A stretch of DNA of 64,000 nucleotides from the NCBI RefSeq assembly GCF_036227225.1, contig NZ_CP109444.1, positions 7,607,501 to 7,671,500 on the forward strand. Direction: 5' to 3'. Made by a program: the position numbers and the translations under genes. The notes under the pieces are model-generated. The model was not told where the DNA came from. It was given only the letters and a program-made list of their open reading frames with translations, and did no database searches. This document shows positions 41,843 to 51,191 of this stretch, in pieces. The DNA is from Streptomyces sp. NBC_01478 (GTDB lineage Bacteria > Actinomycetota > Actinomycetes > Streptomycetales > Streptomycetaceae). Each line of letters starts with the position of its first letter. Position 1 is the stretch's first letter.

Positions 41843-42349
41843 TCAGAGTGTCAGCTCGTAGGTGAGCAGAGTGAGATCGTCCAGGTGTGGCACGGGATTC
41901 CAGTCGCGGTCCGGGGTGCGGGTGAAACCGAGGCGTTCGTAGATGCGGTGGGCCGCGTGCATGGAGGACTGGGTCGACAGGACTACGGCCTTGCAGCCCT
42001 CTGTGGCTCGGGCGCGGTCGAGGCAGGCGCGGACGAGGGCCTCGCCGGCGCCTCGGCCGCGGGCGGCGCGGGCGATCACGAGCGTGCGGATCTCGGCCTC
42101 TCCGGGGCGCGCTATGTCTGCGACGGGGCCGGGGCCGGGGACGAAGGTGACGCCGCCGAGGAGGTGGTCGCCGTCCACCGCGACGAGGACCTCGGCGGCC
42201 GCGGCCCTGCTTGCCACGTCCTTCAGTACGGGGAGGTAGGGGTCGTTCTCGCCGTAGTCGAGGAGGCCGTCGTCGAGGTAGGCGTGGGCGGTGAGGGTGC
42301 CGAGGGGTTCGTATTCGGTGGGGTCTGCTCGGCGGATGAGGAAGTCCAT
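41843..42349 (-). CDS. GNAT-family N-acetyltransferase
   Basis: A 168-residue acetyl-CoA-dependent acetyltransferase. It shows the GNAT motif A (IRTLVIARAARGRGAGEALV, containing RGRGAG) and the C-terminal motif B (HAAHRIYERLGFTRTPDRDW). Substrate unknown; members acetylate small molecules, peptides or proteins. Lies just upstream of, and in the same direction as, the nrdAB promoter region, but is a separate unit given the regulatory sites between them. Confidence 0.88.
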   Translation of the reverse strand: MDFLIRRADPTEYEPLGTLTAHAYLDDGLLDYGENDPYLPVLKDVASRAAAAEVLVAVDGDHLLGGVTFVPGPGPVADIARPGEAEIRTLVIARAARGRGAGEALVRACLDRARATEGCKAVVLSTQSSMHAAHRIYERLGFTRTPDRDWNPVPHLDDLTLLTYELTL

Positions 42350-42402
42350 GCGGGTGAGTGTGTACGACAGCGGGCCGCCGAGTAACTTGCTTTTCGGTGG
42401 CC

Positions 42403-42472
42403 CGCTGCGGGTTCGTTGTGGCTGGGCGCGCCCACGCGGCGGAGCCGCACGTCGACACAGCCCCGCGCCCCT
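42403..42472. repeat. Dispersed GC-rich intergenic repeat, copy 3
   Basis: Full-length unit nearly identical to 30293-30362: CGCTGCGGGTTCGT, GTGGCTGG, CGCGCCCACGCGGCGGAGCC, CCCCGCGCCCCT. It ends 9 bp before the symporter stop and contains the GCGGC-GGA-GCCGC hairpin, so it may also act as part of a transcription end. Confidence 0.75.
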
Positions 42473-42480
42473 GGGTCGGA

Positions 42481-44091
42481 TCAGTGGGCGGCGTCAGCAG
42501 TCGCCGGAGGCAGCTCCACCTCTACGCCCGGGTCGCCTGCGTCTGCCGTGTAGTCGCCGGGGTTGGTCTCGTCGATGCCCTCGGGGGCCTTGAGTGCCTT
42601 CAAGGCGAAGGTCAGGACCACCGTCACCGCGACGTTCAGGACGAACGCCGTGAGGCCGATGTAGCCGATCTCGCCGATCCCCGGGATCTCCTTCGCGGAG
42701 CCGCCGAAGTGGGACTGGGTGGGGGAGGCCACGCCGTAGGCCGCGAGGGTGCCGTAGAGCATGCCGACCGCCCAGCCGGCGAGGAGGGCCCAGCGGTGGA
42801 ACCAGCGGGTGAAGAGGCCGCCGACCAGGGACGGGAAGGTCTGGAGGATCCAGATGCCGCCCAGGAGCTGGAAGTTGATGGCGACTGTCTTGTCCATCGT
42901 CAGGACGAAGGCCAGGGCGCCGACCTTCACCAGGAGGGAGACGATCTTGGAGACCTTGGTCTCCTGGGCCGGGGTCGCGTCGGGCTTGATGAAGTCCTTG
43001 TAGATGTTGCGGGTGAAGAGGTTCGCCGCCGCGATGGACATGATGGCGGCGGGGACGAGCGCTCCGATGCCGATCGCCGCGAAGGCCACGCCCGCGAACC
43101 AGTCCGGGAACATGTTCTCGAAGAGCTGCGGGATGGCCAGTTGGCCGTTGGTGACCTTGACGCCCGCCGCGATCGCCATGAAGCCGAGCAGCGCGAGCAG
43201 GCCCAGCATCAGTGAGTACAGGGGCAGGATCGTGGTGTTGCGGCGGATCACGTTGCGGCTCTTGGAGGAGAGCGTCGCGGTGATCGAGTGGGGGTACATG
43301 AACAGGGCCAGTGCCGAGCCCAACGCCAGTGTGGCGTACGTCCATTGGCCGGCGGGGGCGGGTACGAGGCCGCCCGCCCCGGCCGCCTTGAACTTGGCTC
43401 CCGCCGCGCTGAAGATGTCGTCGAAGCCGCCGAGCTTGATCGGGATGTAGATGATCGCCACCGTGATCACGATGTAGATCAGCCCGTCCTTCACGAACGC
43501 GATCAGCGCGGGGGCGCGGAGGCCGGACGAGTAGGTGTACGCGGCCAGCACGGCGAACGCGATCAGCAGCGGCAGGTCCTTCACGAACCAGTTGGAGTTC
43601 GCGCTGCCGCCCACCCCCATGACGTCCAACACGGCCTGGATGCCGACCAGTTGAAGCGCGATGTACGGCATGGTCGCCAGGATGCCGGTGACCGCCACCG
43701 CCAGCGACAGGCTCTTCGAGCCGAAGCGGCCGCGCACGAAGTCGGACGTCGTCACGTATCCGTGCTTGTGCGACACCGACCAGAGGCGGGGCAGGAACAT
43801 GAAGATCAGGGGGTACACCAGGATCGTGTACGGCACCGCGAAGAAGCCGGCCGCGCCCGCCGCGTAGACCGCCGCCGGGACCGCCACGAACGTATACGCC
43901 GTGTAGAGGTCGCCGCCGAGCAGGAACCAGGTGACCCAGGTCCCGAACGACCGTCCGCCCAGGCCCCATTCGTCGAGGCTGTGCTCGTTGTCGGCCCGGC
44001 GCCAGCGCGCGGCCAGGAAGCCCAGGACCGTGACGGCCAGGAAGAAGAAGATGAAGACGGCGAGTGCGACGCCGTTCACGCCGTCGTTCAC
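42481..44091 (-). CDS. Sodium:solute symporter family permease
   Basis: A 536-residue SSS-family transporter with about 13 membrane segments. The family signature region is seen in GGRSFGTWVTWFLLGGDLYT (helix 2) and later GLLALLGFMAIAAGVKVTNG. With the DUF3311 partner it resembles MctP-type permeases for monocarboxylates such as pyruvate or lactate (family knowledge; substrate uncertain). It starts with GTG in a 4-bp overlap with the DUF3311 gene. The neighbouring CstA pyruvate/peptide transporter supports a carboxylate theme. Confidence 0.88.
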   Translation of the reverse strand: MNDGVNGVALAVFIFFFLAVTVLGFLAARWRRADNEHSLDEWGLGGRSFGTWVTWFLLGGDLYTAYTFVAVPAAVYAAGAAGFFAVPYTILVYPLIFMFLPRLWSVSHKHGYVTTSDFVRGRFGSKSLSLAVAVTGILATMPYIALQLVGIQAVLDVMGVGGSANSNWFVKDLPLLIAFAVLAAYTYSSGLRAPALIAFVKDGLIYIVITVAIIYIPIKLGGFDDIFSAAGAKFKAAGAGGLVPAPAGQWTYATLALGSALALFMYPHSITATLSSKSRNVIRRNTTILPLYSLMLGLLALLGFMAIAAGVKVTNGQLAIPQLFENMFPDWFAGVAFAAIGIGALVPAAIMSIAAANLFTRNIYKDFIKPDATPAQETKVSKIVSLLVKVGALAFVLTMDKTVAINFQLLGGIWILQTFPSLVGGLFTRWFHRWALLAGWAVGMLYGTLAAYGVASPTQSHFGGSAKEIPGIGEIGYIGLTAFVLNVAVTVVLTFALKALKAPEGIDETNPGDYTADAGDPGVEVELPPATADAAH

Positions 44092-44351
44092 CGGTTGCCT
44101 CCGTGGCGGGTGCGCTGGTCACGCTGCCAGAGCTGGTAGGCGGTCATGGTCAGCGCCGTCGAGATCAGCACCCAGAGCATCTGGTACCAGTAGAAGAACG
44201 GGATGCCGATGAACGCGGGGTCGATCTTGGTGTAGGAGCCGACCCAGAGCAGCGCCACGAAGGGCGCCAGCAGGCAGACCGCGATGACGACGCGGACCGG
44301 TGTCACCACCGGTGCGGCCACTTCGGGCGGAACTTCAGGCACATCTGACAT
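44088..44351 (-). CDS. DUF3311 small membrane protein, symporter partner
   Basis: An 87-residue membrane protein with two hydrophobic segments (VVIAVCLLAPFVALLWVGSY and PFFYWYQMLWVLISTALTMT) characteristic of DUF3311. Such genes almost always precede SSS permeases and probably encode a small accessory subunit. It overlaps the symporter start by 4 bp. Confidence 0.88.
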   Translation of the reverse strand: MSDVPEVPPEVAAPVVTPVRVVIAVCLLAPFVALLWVGSYTKIDPAFIGIPFFYWYQMLWVLISTALTMTAYQLWQRDQRTRHGGNR

Positions 44352-44490
44352 TTCGTGGCTCCGTCCCCTCGCCGATCACCTGTGTAACGCGCAGGCAATG
44401 TAGGTCACGGAATCACCGAAGCGAAAGACCCCGTCCGCATATCGTCATGTCGATTTAGTGAAAGCCTGACATCGGTGTCGAAAGCAGGGT

Positions 44491-44694
44491 TCAGCAGCAG
44501 CGGAAACCCTGCCTCGGGTCGGCCTCCTGGCGGTCCGTCCGCATGCGTTCGAAGTCGCGTCGGCTCGGGACCTCCGCATCCGGGTGGCCCCGGCGCACGT
44601 GGGCGACATACCGGTCGTAGGCCGATTCGTCGGTCAACTCGCGGACATACCAGCGCACTCCGCTAGTCGCCCGCCTGAACGCCGACCACATCAC
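44491..44694 (-). CDS. YbdD/YjiX-family protein, CstA partner
   Basis: A 67-residue soluble protein with the family core WYVRELTDESAYDRYVAHVR, then RGHPDAEVPSRRDFERMRTD, and the conserved terminal CC. In E. coli the paralogous YbdD and YjiX are needed by the CstA and BtsT transporters for pyruvate uptake. The start overlaps the end of cstA by 32 bp, an unusually long overlap, so translation is probably coupled; no better start is seen downstream. Confidence 0.88.
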   Translation of the reverse strand: MMWSAFRRATSGVRWYVRELTDESAYDRYVAHVRRGHPDAEVPSRRDFERMRTDRQEADPRQGFRCC

Positions 44695-46804
44695 GCGCCG
44701 CCTCCTCCTTCTCCTGGCGGGTCGGGAGCAGCCCGGCCGGTGCCACGATGGTCGACTCGACGTACGGCGTCTCGCTCAGTGTGGAGAGCGCGGGGCGGCG
44801 GACGTGTCGAACGCAGACGCGAAGGGCGTCCACGATCACGACCACGACGAGTACCGCGAGAATGGCCGAAATCACCCCGTCCACCGTGGAGTTGGTGACG
44901 ACGGTGTGCATGTCGTCCATGTTCTTGGCGGGTGGCAGGATCTTGCCCGCGTCGATCGCGTCCTGGAAGACGGATCGCTGCTTGAAGAAGCCGACCTTCG
45001 GGTCGCTGGAGAACACCTTCTGCCAGCTCGCGGTCAGGGTGACCGTCGCGTCCCAGGCGAGCGGAATCCCGGTGATCCAGGCCCACTTGAGGCGGCCGGA
45101 CTTCACCAGGAGGGTGGTGCAGACGGCCAGGGCGACGGCCGCGAGGAGCTGGTTGGAGATGCCGAAGATCGGGAAGAGCTGGTTGATCCCGCCGAGGGGT
45201 TCGTGGACGCCGACCCACAGGAAGTAGCCCCAGAGCGCGCACACGATCGCGCTCGTCAGGGCCAGGCCCGGCTTCCAACTCACGTTCCTGAACGGCCGAT
45301 AGACGTTCCCCAGCATGTCCTGGAGCATGAACCGGCCCACCCGCGTGCCCGCGTCCAGCGCGGTCAGGATGAACAGCGCCTCGAACATGATCGCGAAGTG
45401 GTACCAGAAGGCGCGAAGGCTCCCGCCGGTGACCTTGGAGAAGATCTCCGAGACACCGACCGCGAGGGTGGGCGCACCGCCGGTGCGGGACAGCAGGCTC
45501 GCCTCGTCGACGTTCTTCGCGGCCTGCGCGAGGTCGGCGGGGGAGATGTGGTAACCCCAACTGGTCACCACCTGCGAGGCGTTCTGCACGGTCGTGCCGA
45601 TCACGCCCGACGGGGCGTTCATCGCGAAGTAGAGACCCGGGTCGATGATGCTCGCGGCGACCAGGGCCATCACGGCGACGGACGACTCCATCAGCATCGC
45701 GCCGTAGCCGATCATGCGGATCTGGGTTTCCTTCTGGATCATCTTCGGCGTCGTACCGCTGGAGATGAGCGAGTGGAAGCCGGACAGGGCACCGCAGGCG
45801 ATCGTGATGAAGACGAAGGGGAAGAGCGAGCCGGCGAAGACCGGGCCGTTGCCGTGCTTGGCGAAGTCGGTGACGGCGGGCATCTTCAGGGCGGGCAGGG
45901 CGACGACGACGCCGATCGCCAGCAGGGCGATGGTGCCGATCTTCATGAAGGTGGAGAGGTAGTCGCGCGGGGCGAGCAGGGTCCAGACGGGGAGGATCGA
46001 GGCGATGAAGCCGTATGCCACCAGCCAGATCACCAGCGTCGAGGGCGCGAGGGTGAAGGTGCCGGCCCAGGACGACTCGGCGACCCAGCGGCCCGCGACC
46101 AGGGCGAGCAGCAGCAGGGCCACGCCGATGAGGGAGACCTCGGAGACCCGGCCGGGGCGGAGGACCCGTAGATAGAAGCCCATCAGCAGGGCGATCGGGA
46201 TCGTCATGCCGATGGAGAAGGTGCCCCAGGGGGAGGAGGCCAGCGCGTTCACGACGACCAGGGCCAGCACGCCGAGCAGGATGATCATGATGGCGAAGGT
46301 TGCGAGCAGGGCCGCGGCGCCGCCGAAGGGGCCGATCTCCTCTCGGGCCATCTGCCCAAGTGACCTGCCGTCGCGGCGGGTTGAGAAGAACAGCACCACC
46401 ATGTCCTGGACCGCGCCCGCGAAGATGACGCCGACGATGATCCAGATCGTGCCGGGCAGGTAGCCCATCTGCGCGGCCAGTACGGGTCCGACGAGCGGTC
46501 CGGCGCCGGCGATCGCGGCGAAGTGGTGGCCCAGCAGGACGCGGCGGTCGGTGGGGTGGTAGTCGATGCCGTTGTCGAGGCGTTCGGCCGGGGTGGCCCG
46601 GGTGCCGTCGACCTTCAGCACCTTGTACGCGATGAACTTCGCGTAGAAGCGGTAGGCGATGGCGTACGAGCCGAGCGCGGCGGCGACCATCCAGGCGGCC
46701 GACACGTTCTCGCCCCGCGCCAGCGCGAGTACGGACCAGCCCGCCGCCGCGACGAGCGCGACGAGGGTCCAGACGACGATGGTTCGGACGTTCGCGGTAC
46801 GCAC
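44663..46804 (-). CDS. cstA: CstA-family carbon starvation transporter
   Basis: A 713-residue membrane protein with about 16 hydrophobic segments. CstA signatures include YYHPTDRRVLLGHHFAAIAG-like NGIDYHPTDRRVLLGHHF, AGPLVGPVLAAQMGYLPG, GVIFAGAVQDMVVLFFSTRR and GALSGFHSLISSGTTPKMI. Family members take up pyruvate or peptides during carbon limitation. GTG 46804 follows GGGAGGA; the much longer open frame beyond it is antisense to the GntR region. It forms an operon with the YbdD-like gene and lies 68 bp downstream of dasR on the same strand. Confidence 0.93.
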   Translation of the reverse strand: MRTANVRTIVVWTLVALVAAAGWSVLALARGENVSAAWMVAAALGSYAIAYRFYAKFIAYKVLKVDGTRATPAERLDNGIDYHPTDRRVLLGHHFAAIAGAGPLVGPVLAAQMGYLPGTIWIIVGVIFAGAVQDMVVLFFSTRRDGRSLGQMAREEIGPFGGAAALLATFAIMIILLGVLALVVVNALASSPWGTFSIGMTIPIALLMGFYLRVLRPGRVSEVSLIGVALLLLALVAGRWVAESSWAGTFTLAPSTLVIWLVAYGFIASILPVWTLLAPRDYLSTFMKIGTIALLAIGVVVALPALKMPAVTDFAKHGNGPVFAGSLFPFVFITIACGALSGFHSLISSGTTPKMIQKETQIRMIGYGAMLMESSVAVMALVAASIIDPGLYFAMNAPSGVIGTTVQNASQVVTSWGYHISPADLAQAAKNVDEASLLSRTGGAPTLAVGVSEIFSKVTGGSLRAFWYHFAIMFEALFILTALDAGTRVGRFMLQDMLGNVYRPFRNVSWKPGLALTSAIVCALWGYFLWVGVHEPLGGINQLFPIFGISNQLLAAVALAVCTTLLVKSGRLKWAWITGIPLAWDATVTLTASWQKVFSSDPKVGFFKQRSVFQDAIDAGKILPPAKNMDDMHTVVTNSTVDGVISAILAVLVVVVIVDALRVCVRHVRRPALSTLSETPYVESTIVAPAGLLPTRQEKEEAARDVVGVQAGD

Positions 46805-46872
46805 CGGGTGGTCCTCCCGTCCATGCGGCGACGGGAGGAACGTAGAGCAACCCGGGTAACTCCGTAAGTCCC

Positions 46873-47741
<869 letters not shown>

Positions 47742-47849
47742 AGAGTACTCCGGCACCGCTGTTTTCGCTGCCTTCTTACTTAAAGGTTCCTGCATATGTA
47801 GGTCCCATAACGGCTGGTCAGGGGTGTTTCGAGGGCTCTTGACAGGCCC

Positions 47850-47889
47850 ACTGGTCTGGTCCAAGCTCCGGGTACTGGTCTACACCATT
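47850..47889. promoter_or_regulatory. Two dre-like DasR sites at the dasA promoter
   Basis: ACTGGTCTGGTCCAAG (47850-47865) lies in the spacer of the putative dasA promoter and ACTGGTCTACACCATT (47874-47889) just after it. Binding there would block dasABC transcription. Confidence 0.8.
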
Positions 47890-47946
47890 GGTTCAGGTCC
47901 CGGCCCATGGGCGGGAGGTGTGGCAGGCATCCCTGAGGAGGGTGGC

Positions 47947-49233
47947 GTGAAGCGCAAGCTCATAGCCGCGATCGGTATCGCGGGCATGATGGTCTCCATC
48001 GCGGCGTGCGGGGGCAACGACGACAAGGGCTCTTCGAACAGCGGCGCCGACGCCAAGGAGCTGACCGTCTGGCTCACCGTCGACGCGCAGAACAACTGGC
48101 CCCAACTGGTGAAGACAGCCGACGCGGCCGTGCAGAAGGCGCACCCCGGCGTCAAGATCAAGCACGAGTACTACGGCTGGCCGGACAAGAACACCAAGCT
48201 CGACGCGGTCCTCGCCACCGACAAGGCCCCCGACGTGGTCGAGATGGGCAACACCGAGATGCTGGGCTACATGGTCAAGGGCGCCTTCGCACCCGTCGAC
48301 CCTGCCAAGTTCACCAACTCCTCCGCCTGGCTCGACGGCCTCAAGGCCTCCGTGACCTACGACGGCAAGACCTACGGCGTCCCCTACTACGCCGGTGGCC
48401 GCGTCGCCAACTGGCGCAAGGACATCGCCGCTTCGGTCGGCGTCAAGACCCCGCCGACGACGTACGCCGAGCTGACCGCCGACCTGGACAAGATCCAGAA
48501 GAAGGAAGGCAGCAAGTTCAGCGCCTGGTACCAGCCCACCCGTGACTGGTACGCGGCCATGTCCTTCGTCTACGACGCCGGCGGCGCCATCGCCACCCAG
48601 TCCGGGGACCAGTGGAAGGGCAGCCTCTCCTCGCCCGAGTCCGTCAAGGGGCTCAACGAGTGGAAGTCGGTCATCGACAAGTACATGCACGGCGACAAGA
48701 CCAAGGACGAGTCCGACCGTTACATCGTGTACGGCCAGGGCAAGGCGTCCATGATCTTCGCCGCCGCGTGGGAGGGCGCGACCGCCGCCGACCCGAAGAA
48801 CGACAAGACCGGCGGCAAGCTGGCGACCGATCTCCTCAACTTCGTGATGCCCGGCCCGTCCGGCAAGAACATGCCCGTGTTCCTGGGCGGTTCGGACCTG
48901 GCCATCCCGGTCAAGTCCAAGGCGCAGGCGCTCGCCGCCGAGTGGATCAACGCCTTCACCGGTCCGTCCGGCCAGAAGGGCCTGATGGCCAAGGGCAATC
49001 TGCCGAACAACAAGACCGACCTCGCGACGCTGAAGAGCGACCCCGCGACGGCGGTCCCGGCCACCGCGGCCGAGTCCAACTGGTTCGTCCCGATGGCACC
49101 GGGCTGGGGCCAGGTCGAGAAGGCCCAGGTCCTCCAGACGATGCTGCAGAACATCGGCACCGGCAAGAAGTCGGTGGCGGACGCCGCGAAGGAAGCGGAC
49201 GCCGCGATCGACAAGGTCATCAACACCAAGTGA
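47947..49233 (+). CDS. dasA: DasA, chitobiose/GlcNAc-oligomer-binding lipoprotein
   Basis: A 428-residue extracellular solute-binding protein of the carbohydrate ABC type. The signal peptide ends in the lipobox SIAACG, giving a lipid-anchored Cys near residue 20. The mature part has the usual layout: VWLTVDAQNNWPQLVKTADA, PDVVEMGNTEMLGYM, then TYGVPYYAGGRVANWRKDIA. DasA binds chitobiose released from chitin. GTG 47947 is preceded by GAGGAGGG and begins the signal peptide. First gene of dasABC, controlled by the dre sites upstream. Confidence 0.95.
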   Translation: MKRKLIAAIGIAGMMVSIAACGGNDDKGSSNSGADAKELTVWLTVDAQNNWPQLVKTADAAVQKAHPGVKIKHEYYGWPDKNTKLDAVLATDKAPDVVEMGNTEMLGYMVKGAFAPVDPAKFTNSSAWLDGLKASVTYDGKTYGVPYYAGGRVANWRKDIAASVGVKTPPTTYAELTADLDKIQKKEGSKFSAWYQPTRDWYAAMSFVYDAGGAIATQSGDQWKGSLSSPESVKGLNEWKSVIDKYMHGDKTKDESDRYIVYGQGKASMIFAAAWEGATAADPKNDKTGGKLATDLLNFVMPGPSGKNMPVFLGGSDLAIPVKSKAQALAAEWINAFTGPSGQKGLMAKGNLPNNKTDLATLKSDPATAVPATAAESNWFVPMAPGWGQVEKAQVLQTMLQNIGTGKKSVADAAKEADAAIDKVINTK

Positions 49234-49338
49234 CCTGAGTGCGGGGCCCTGTTGGACACCTGGGTGTTCTCGGGGCAGGGCCCCGCGACTCGTACGAAGC
49301 ACGGCCGTACGACCTGAGGGATCGCCGAGGAGCGCGTG

Positions 49339-50322
49339 ATGAGTGCCGACACGACCACCCCTGCCAAGGTGCCGCCGCCGCGGCAGGCGCCCCCACCGCG
49401 CGTCTCCGACGCACCCCGCAGACGGCGGACGTCGAGAGGGACCGGCGTCCCCTGGCTGCTGCTCGCGCCCTGTCTGCTCATCCTCGGCCTGGTCATGGGC
49501 TATCCGCTGGTCCGCCTGATCACGCTGTCCTTCCAGTCCTTCGGACAGTCCCAGTTGTGGGGTTTCAAGCCCGCCGAGTGGATCGGCTTCGACAACTTCT
49601 CCGGCATCCTCGGCGACGGCGAGTTCTGGGGCGTCGTCGTCCGCACGATCGTCTTCGCGGCCGGCTCGGTCATCTTCACGATGGTCGCCGGCATGGCACT
49701 CGCCCTGCTCCAGCAGAAGGTCTCCGGCTGGGTGAAGACCCTCATCAACGTTGTCCTGGTGGCCAGTTGGGGCATGCCGGTCATCGTCGCGACCACCGTC
49801 TTCAAGTGGCTCTTCGACTCGGACTACGGCGTCTTCAACGCCCTGCTCAGCAGGTTGCCCGGCGTCGACATGATCGGCCACAACTGGTTCGCGAGCGGGC
49901 CGCAGGGCCTTCTCGTCATCATGCTGCTGGTGGTGTGGGGCGCGGTGCCCTTCGTGGTGATCACCCTCAGCGCCGGACTCACCCAGGTCCCGCAGGAGTT
50001 GGAGGAGGCGGCCCGCCTCGACGGCGCCGGCGCGTGGGGCGTCTTCCGGTACGTCACCCTGCCCATCCTCAAGCCGATCATCGTGATGCTCACGACCCTG
50101 TCGGTGATCTGGGACATGGGCGTCTTCCCTCAGGTGTTCGTGATGCGCGGCGGCCACCCCGAGGCCGACTTCCAACTGCTGAGCACCTACTCGTACGACC
50201 GCGCGTTCGTCGTCAACGACTACGGACAGGGCTCTGCGATCGCCCTGGTCACGGTGGTGCTGCTGCTCGGGGTCGTCGCCGTCTACATGCGTCAGATGCT
50301 TCAGATCGGAGAGGTCGAATGA
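49339..50322 (+). CDS. dasB: DasB, sugar ABC transporter permease
   Basis: A 327-residue permease with six membrane segments after a Pro/Arg-rich cytosolic N-terminus. The EAA loop that contacts the ATPase is LEEAARLDGAGAWGVFRYVT, then LPILKP. ATG 49339 has best spacing (6 bp) to GAGGAG; GTG 49336 is the alternative. It ends in an ATGA overlap with dasC. The operon lacks its own ATPase; in Streptomyces the multi-purpose ATPase MsiK, encoded elsewhere, drives DasABC. Confidence 0.94.
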   Translation: MSADTTTPAKVPPPRQAPPPRVSDAPRRRRTSRGTGVPWLLLAPCLLILGLVMGYPLVRLITLSFQSFGQSQLWGFKPAEWIGFDNFSGILGDGEFWGVVVRTIVFAAGSVIFTMVAGMALALLQQKVSGWVKTLINVVLVASWGMPVIVATTVFKWLFDSDYGVFNALLSRLPGVDMIGHNWFASGPQGLLVIMLLVVWGAVPFVVITLSAGLTQVPQELEEAARLDGAGAWGVFRYVTLPILKPIIVMLTTLSVIWDMGVFPQVFVMRGGHPEADFQLLSTYSYDRAFVVNDYGQGSAIALVTVVLLLGVVAVYMRQMLQIGEVE

Positions 50323-51182
50323 GCGCGCTCACGACCGATGCGCCCCGCACACCGACCGGCGGGCGCAAGAAGTCCAAGCTCGGCTGGAACCTCGTGGGCC
50401 TGCTCGTCTTCGTCGTCGTCGGGTTCCCGCTCTACTGGATGCTCGACACGGCGTTCAAGCCGGCGCGGGACGCCATCGACCCGGACCCGAGCCTGCTGCC
50501 CACCGGCATCACGCTCGACAACTTCCGCCGGGCGCTGGACATCGCCGACTTCTGGGGCCCGGTCGGCCGCAGTCTCGTCGTGTCCCTGTCGGTCGTCGTG
50601 ATCGGCGTCGTCGTCGGCCTGCTGGCCGCGCTCGCCATCTCCCGCTTCGCCTTCCGCGGCCGCAAGATCGTGATCGTCGGCATCCTCGCGGTCCAGATGG
50701 TCCCGCTGGTCTCGATGATCATCCCGGTCTTCCTGCTCCTGAACGACCTCGACCAGTACGACAAGCTCTCGGGCCTGGTCATCACGTACCTGACCTTCAT
50801 TCTCCCGTTCACGGTGTGGACCCTGCGCGGCTTCATCGTCAACATCCCGAAGGAGCTGGAGGAGGCGGCCATGGTCGACGGCTGCTCCCGCACCGGCGCC
50901 TTCATCCGCGTGGTCTTCCCGCTCCTGGCCCCCGGCATGGTCGCGACCTCGGTCTACGGCTTCATCCAGGCCTGGAACGAGTACCTGTACGCCCTCATGC
51001 TGCTCAGCCAGGAGCACCAGACGGCGACCGTCTGGCTCGGTAACTTCACCACCAAGCACGGCACCGAGTACGCCCCGATGATGGCCGGCGCCACGATGAT
51101 GGCCGTGCCGATCGTCGTCCTGTTCCTCATCGTCCAGCGCAAGATGGCCGCGGGGCTGACCGCCGGCGCTGTGAAGGGATAA
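50319..51182 (+). CDS. dasC: DasC, sugar ABC transporter permease
   Basis: A 287-residue second permease with six membrane segments and the EAA loop LEEAAMVDGCSRTGAFIRVV, then FPLLAPG. It pairs with DasB to form the membrane channel for N,N'-diacetylchitobiose. The ATG overlaps the dasB stop by 4 bp. The next gene, dasD, starts 9 bp after its stop. Confidence 0.94.
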   Translation: MSALTTDAPRTPTGGRKKSKLGWNLVGLLVFVVVGFPLYWMLDTAFKPARDAIDPDPSLLPTGITLDNFRRALDIADFWGPVGRSLVVSLSVVVIGVVVGLLAALAISRFAFRGRKIVIVGILAVQMVPLVSMIIPVFLLLNDLDQYDKLSGLVITYLTFILPFTVWTLRGFIVNIPKELEEAAMVDGCSRTGAFIRVVFPLLAPGMVATSVYGFIQAWNEYLYALMLLSQEHQTATVWLGNFTTKHGTEYAPMMAGATMMAVPIVVLFLIVQRKMAAGLTAGAVKG

Positions 51183-51191
51183 CGCCAACCG

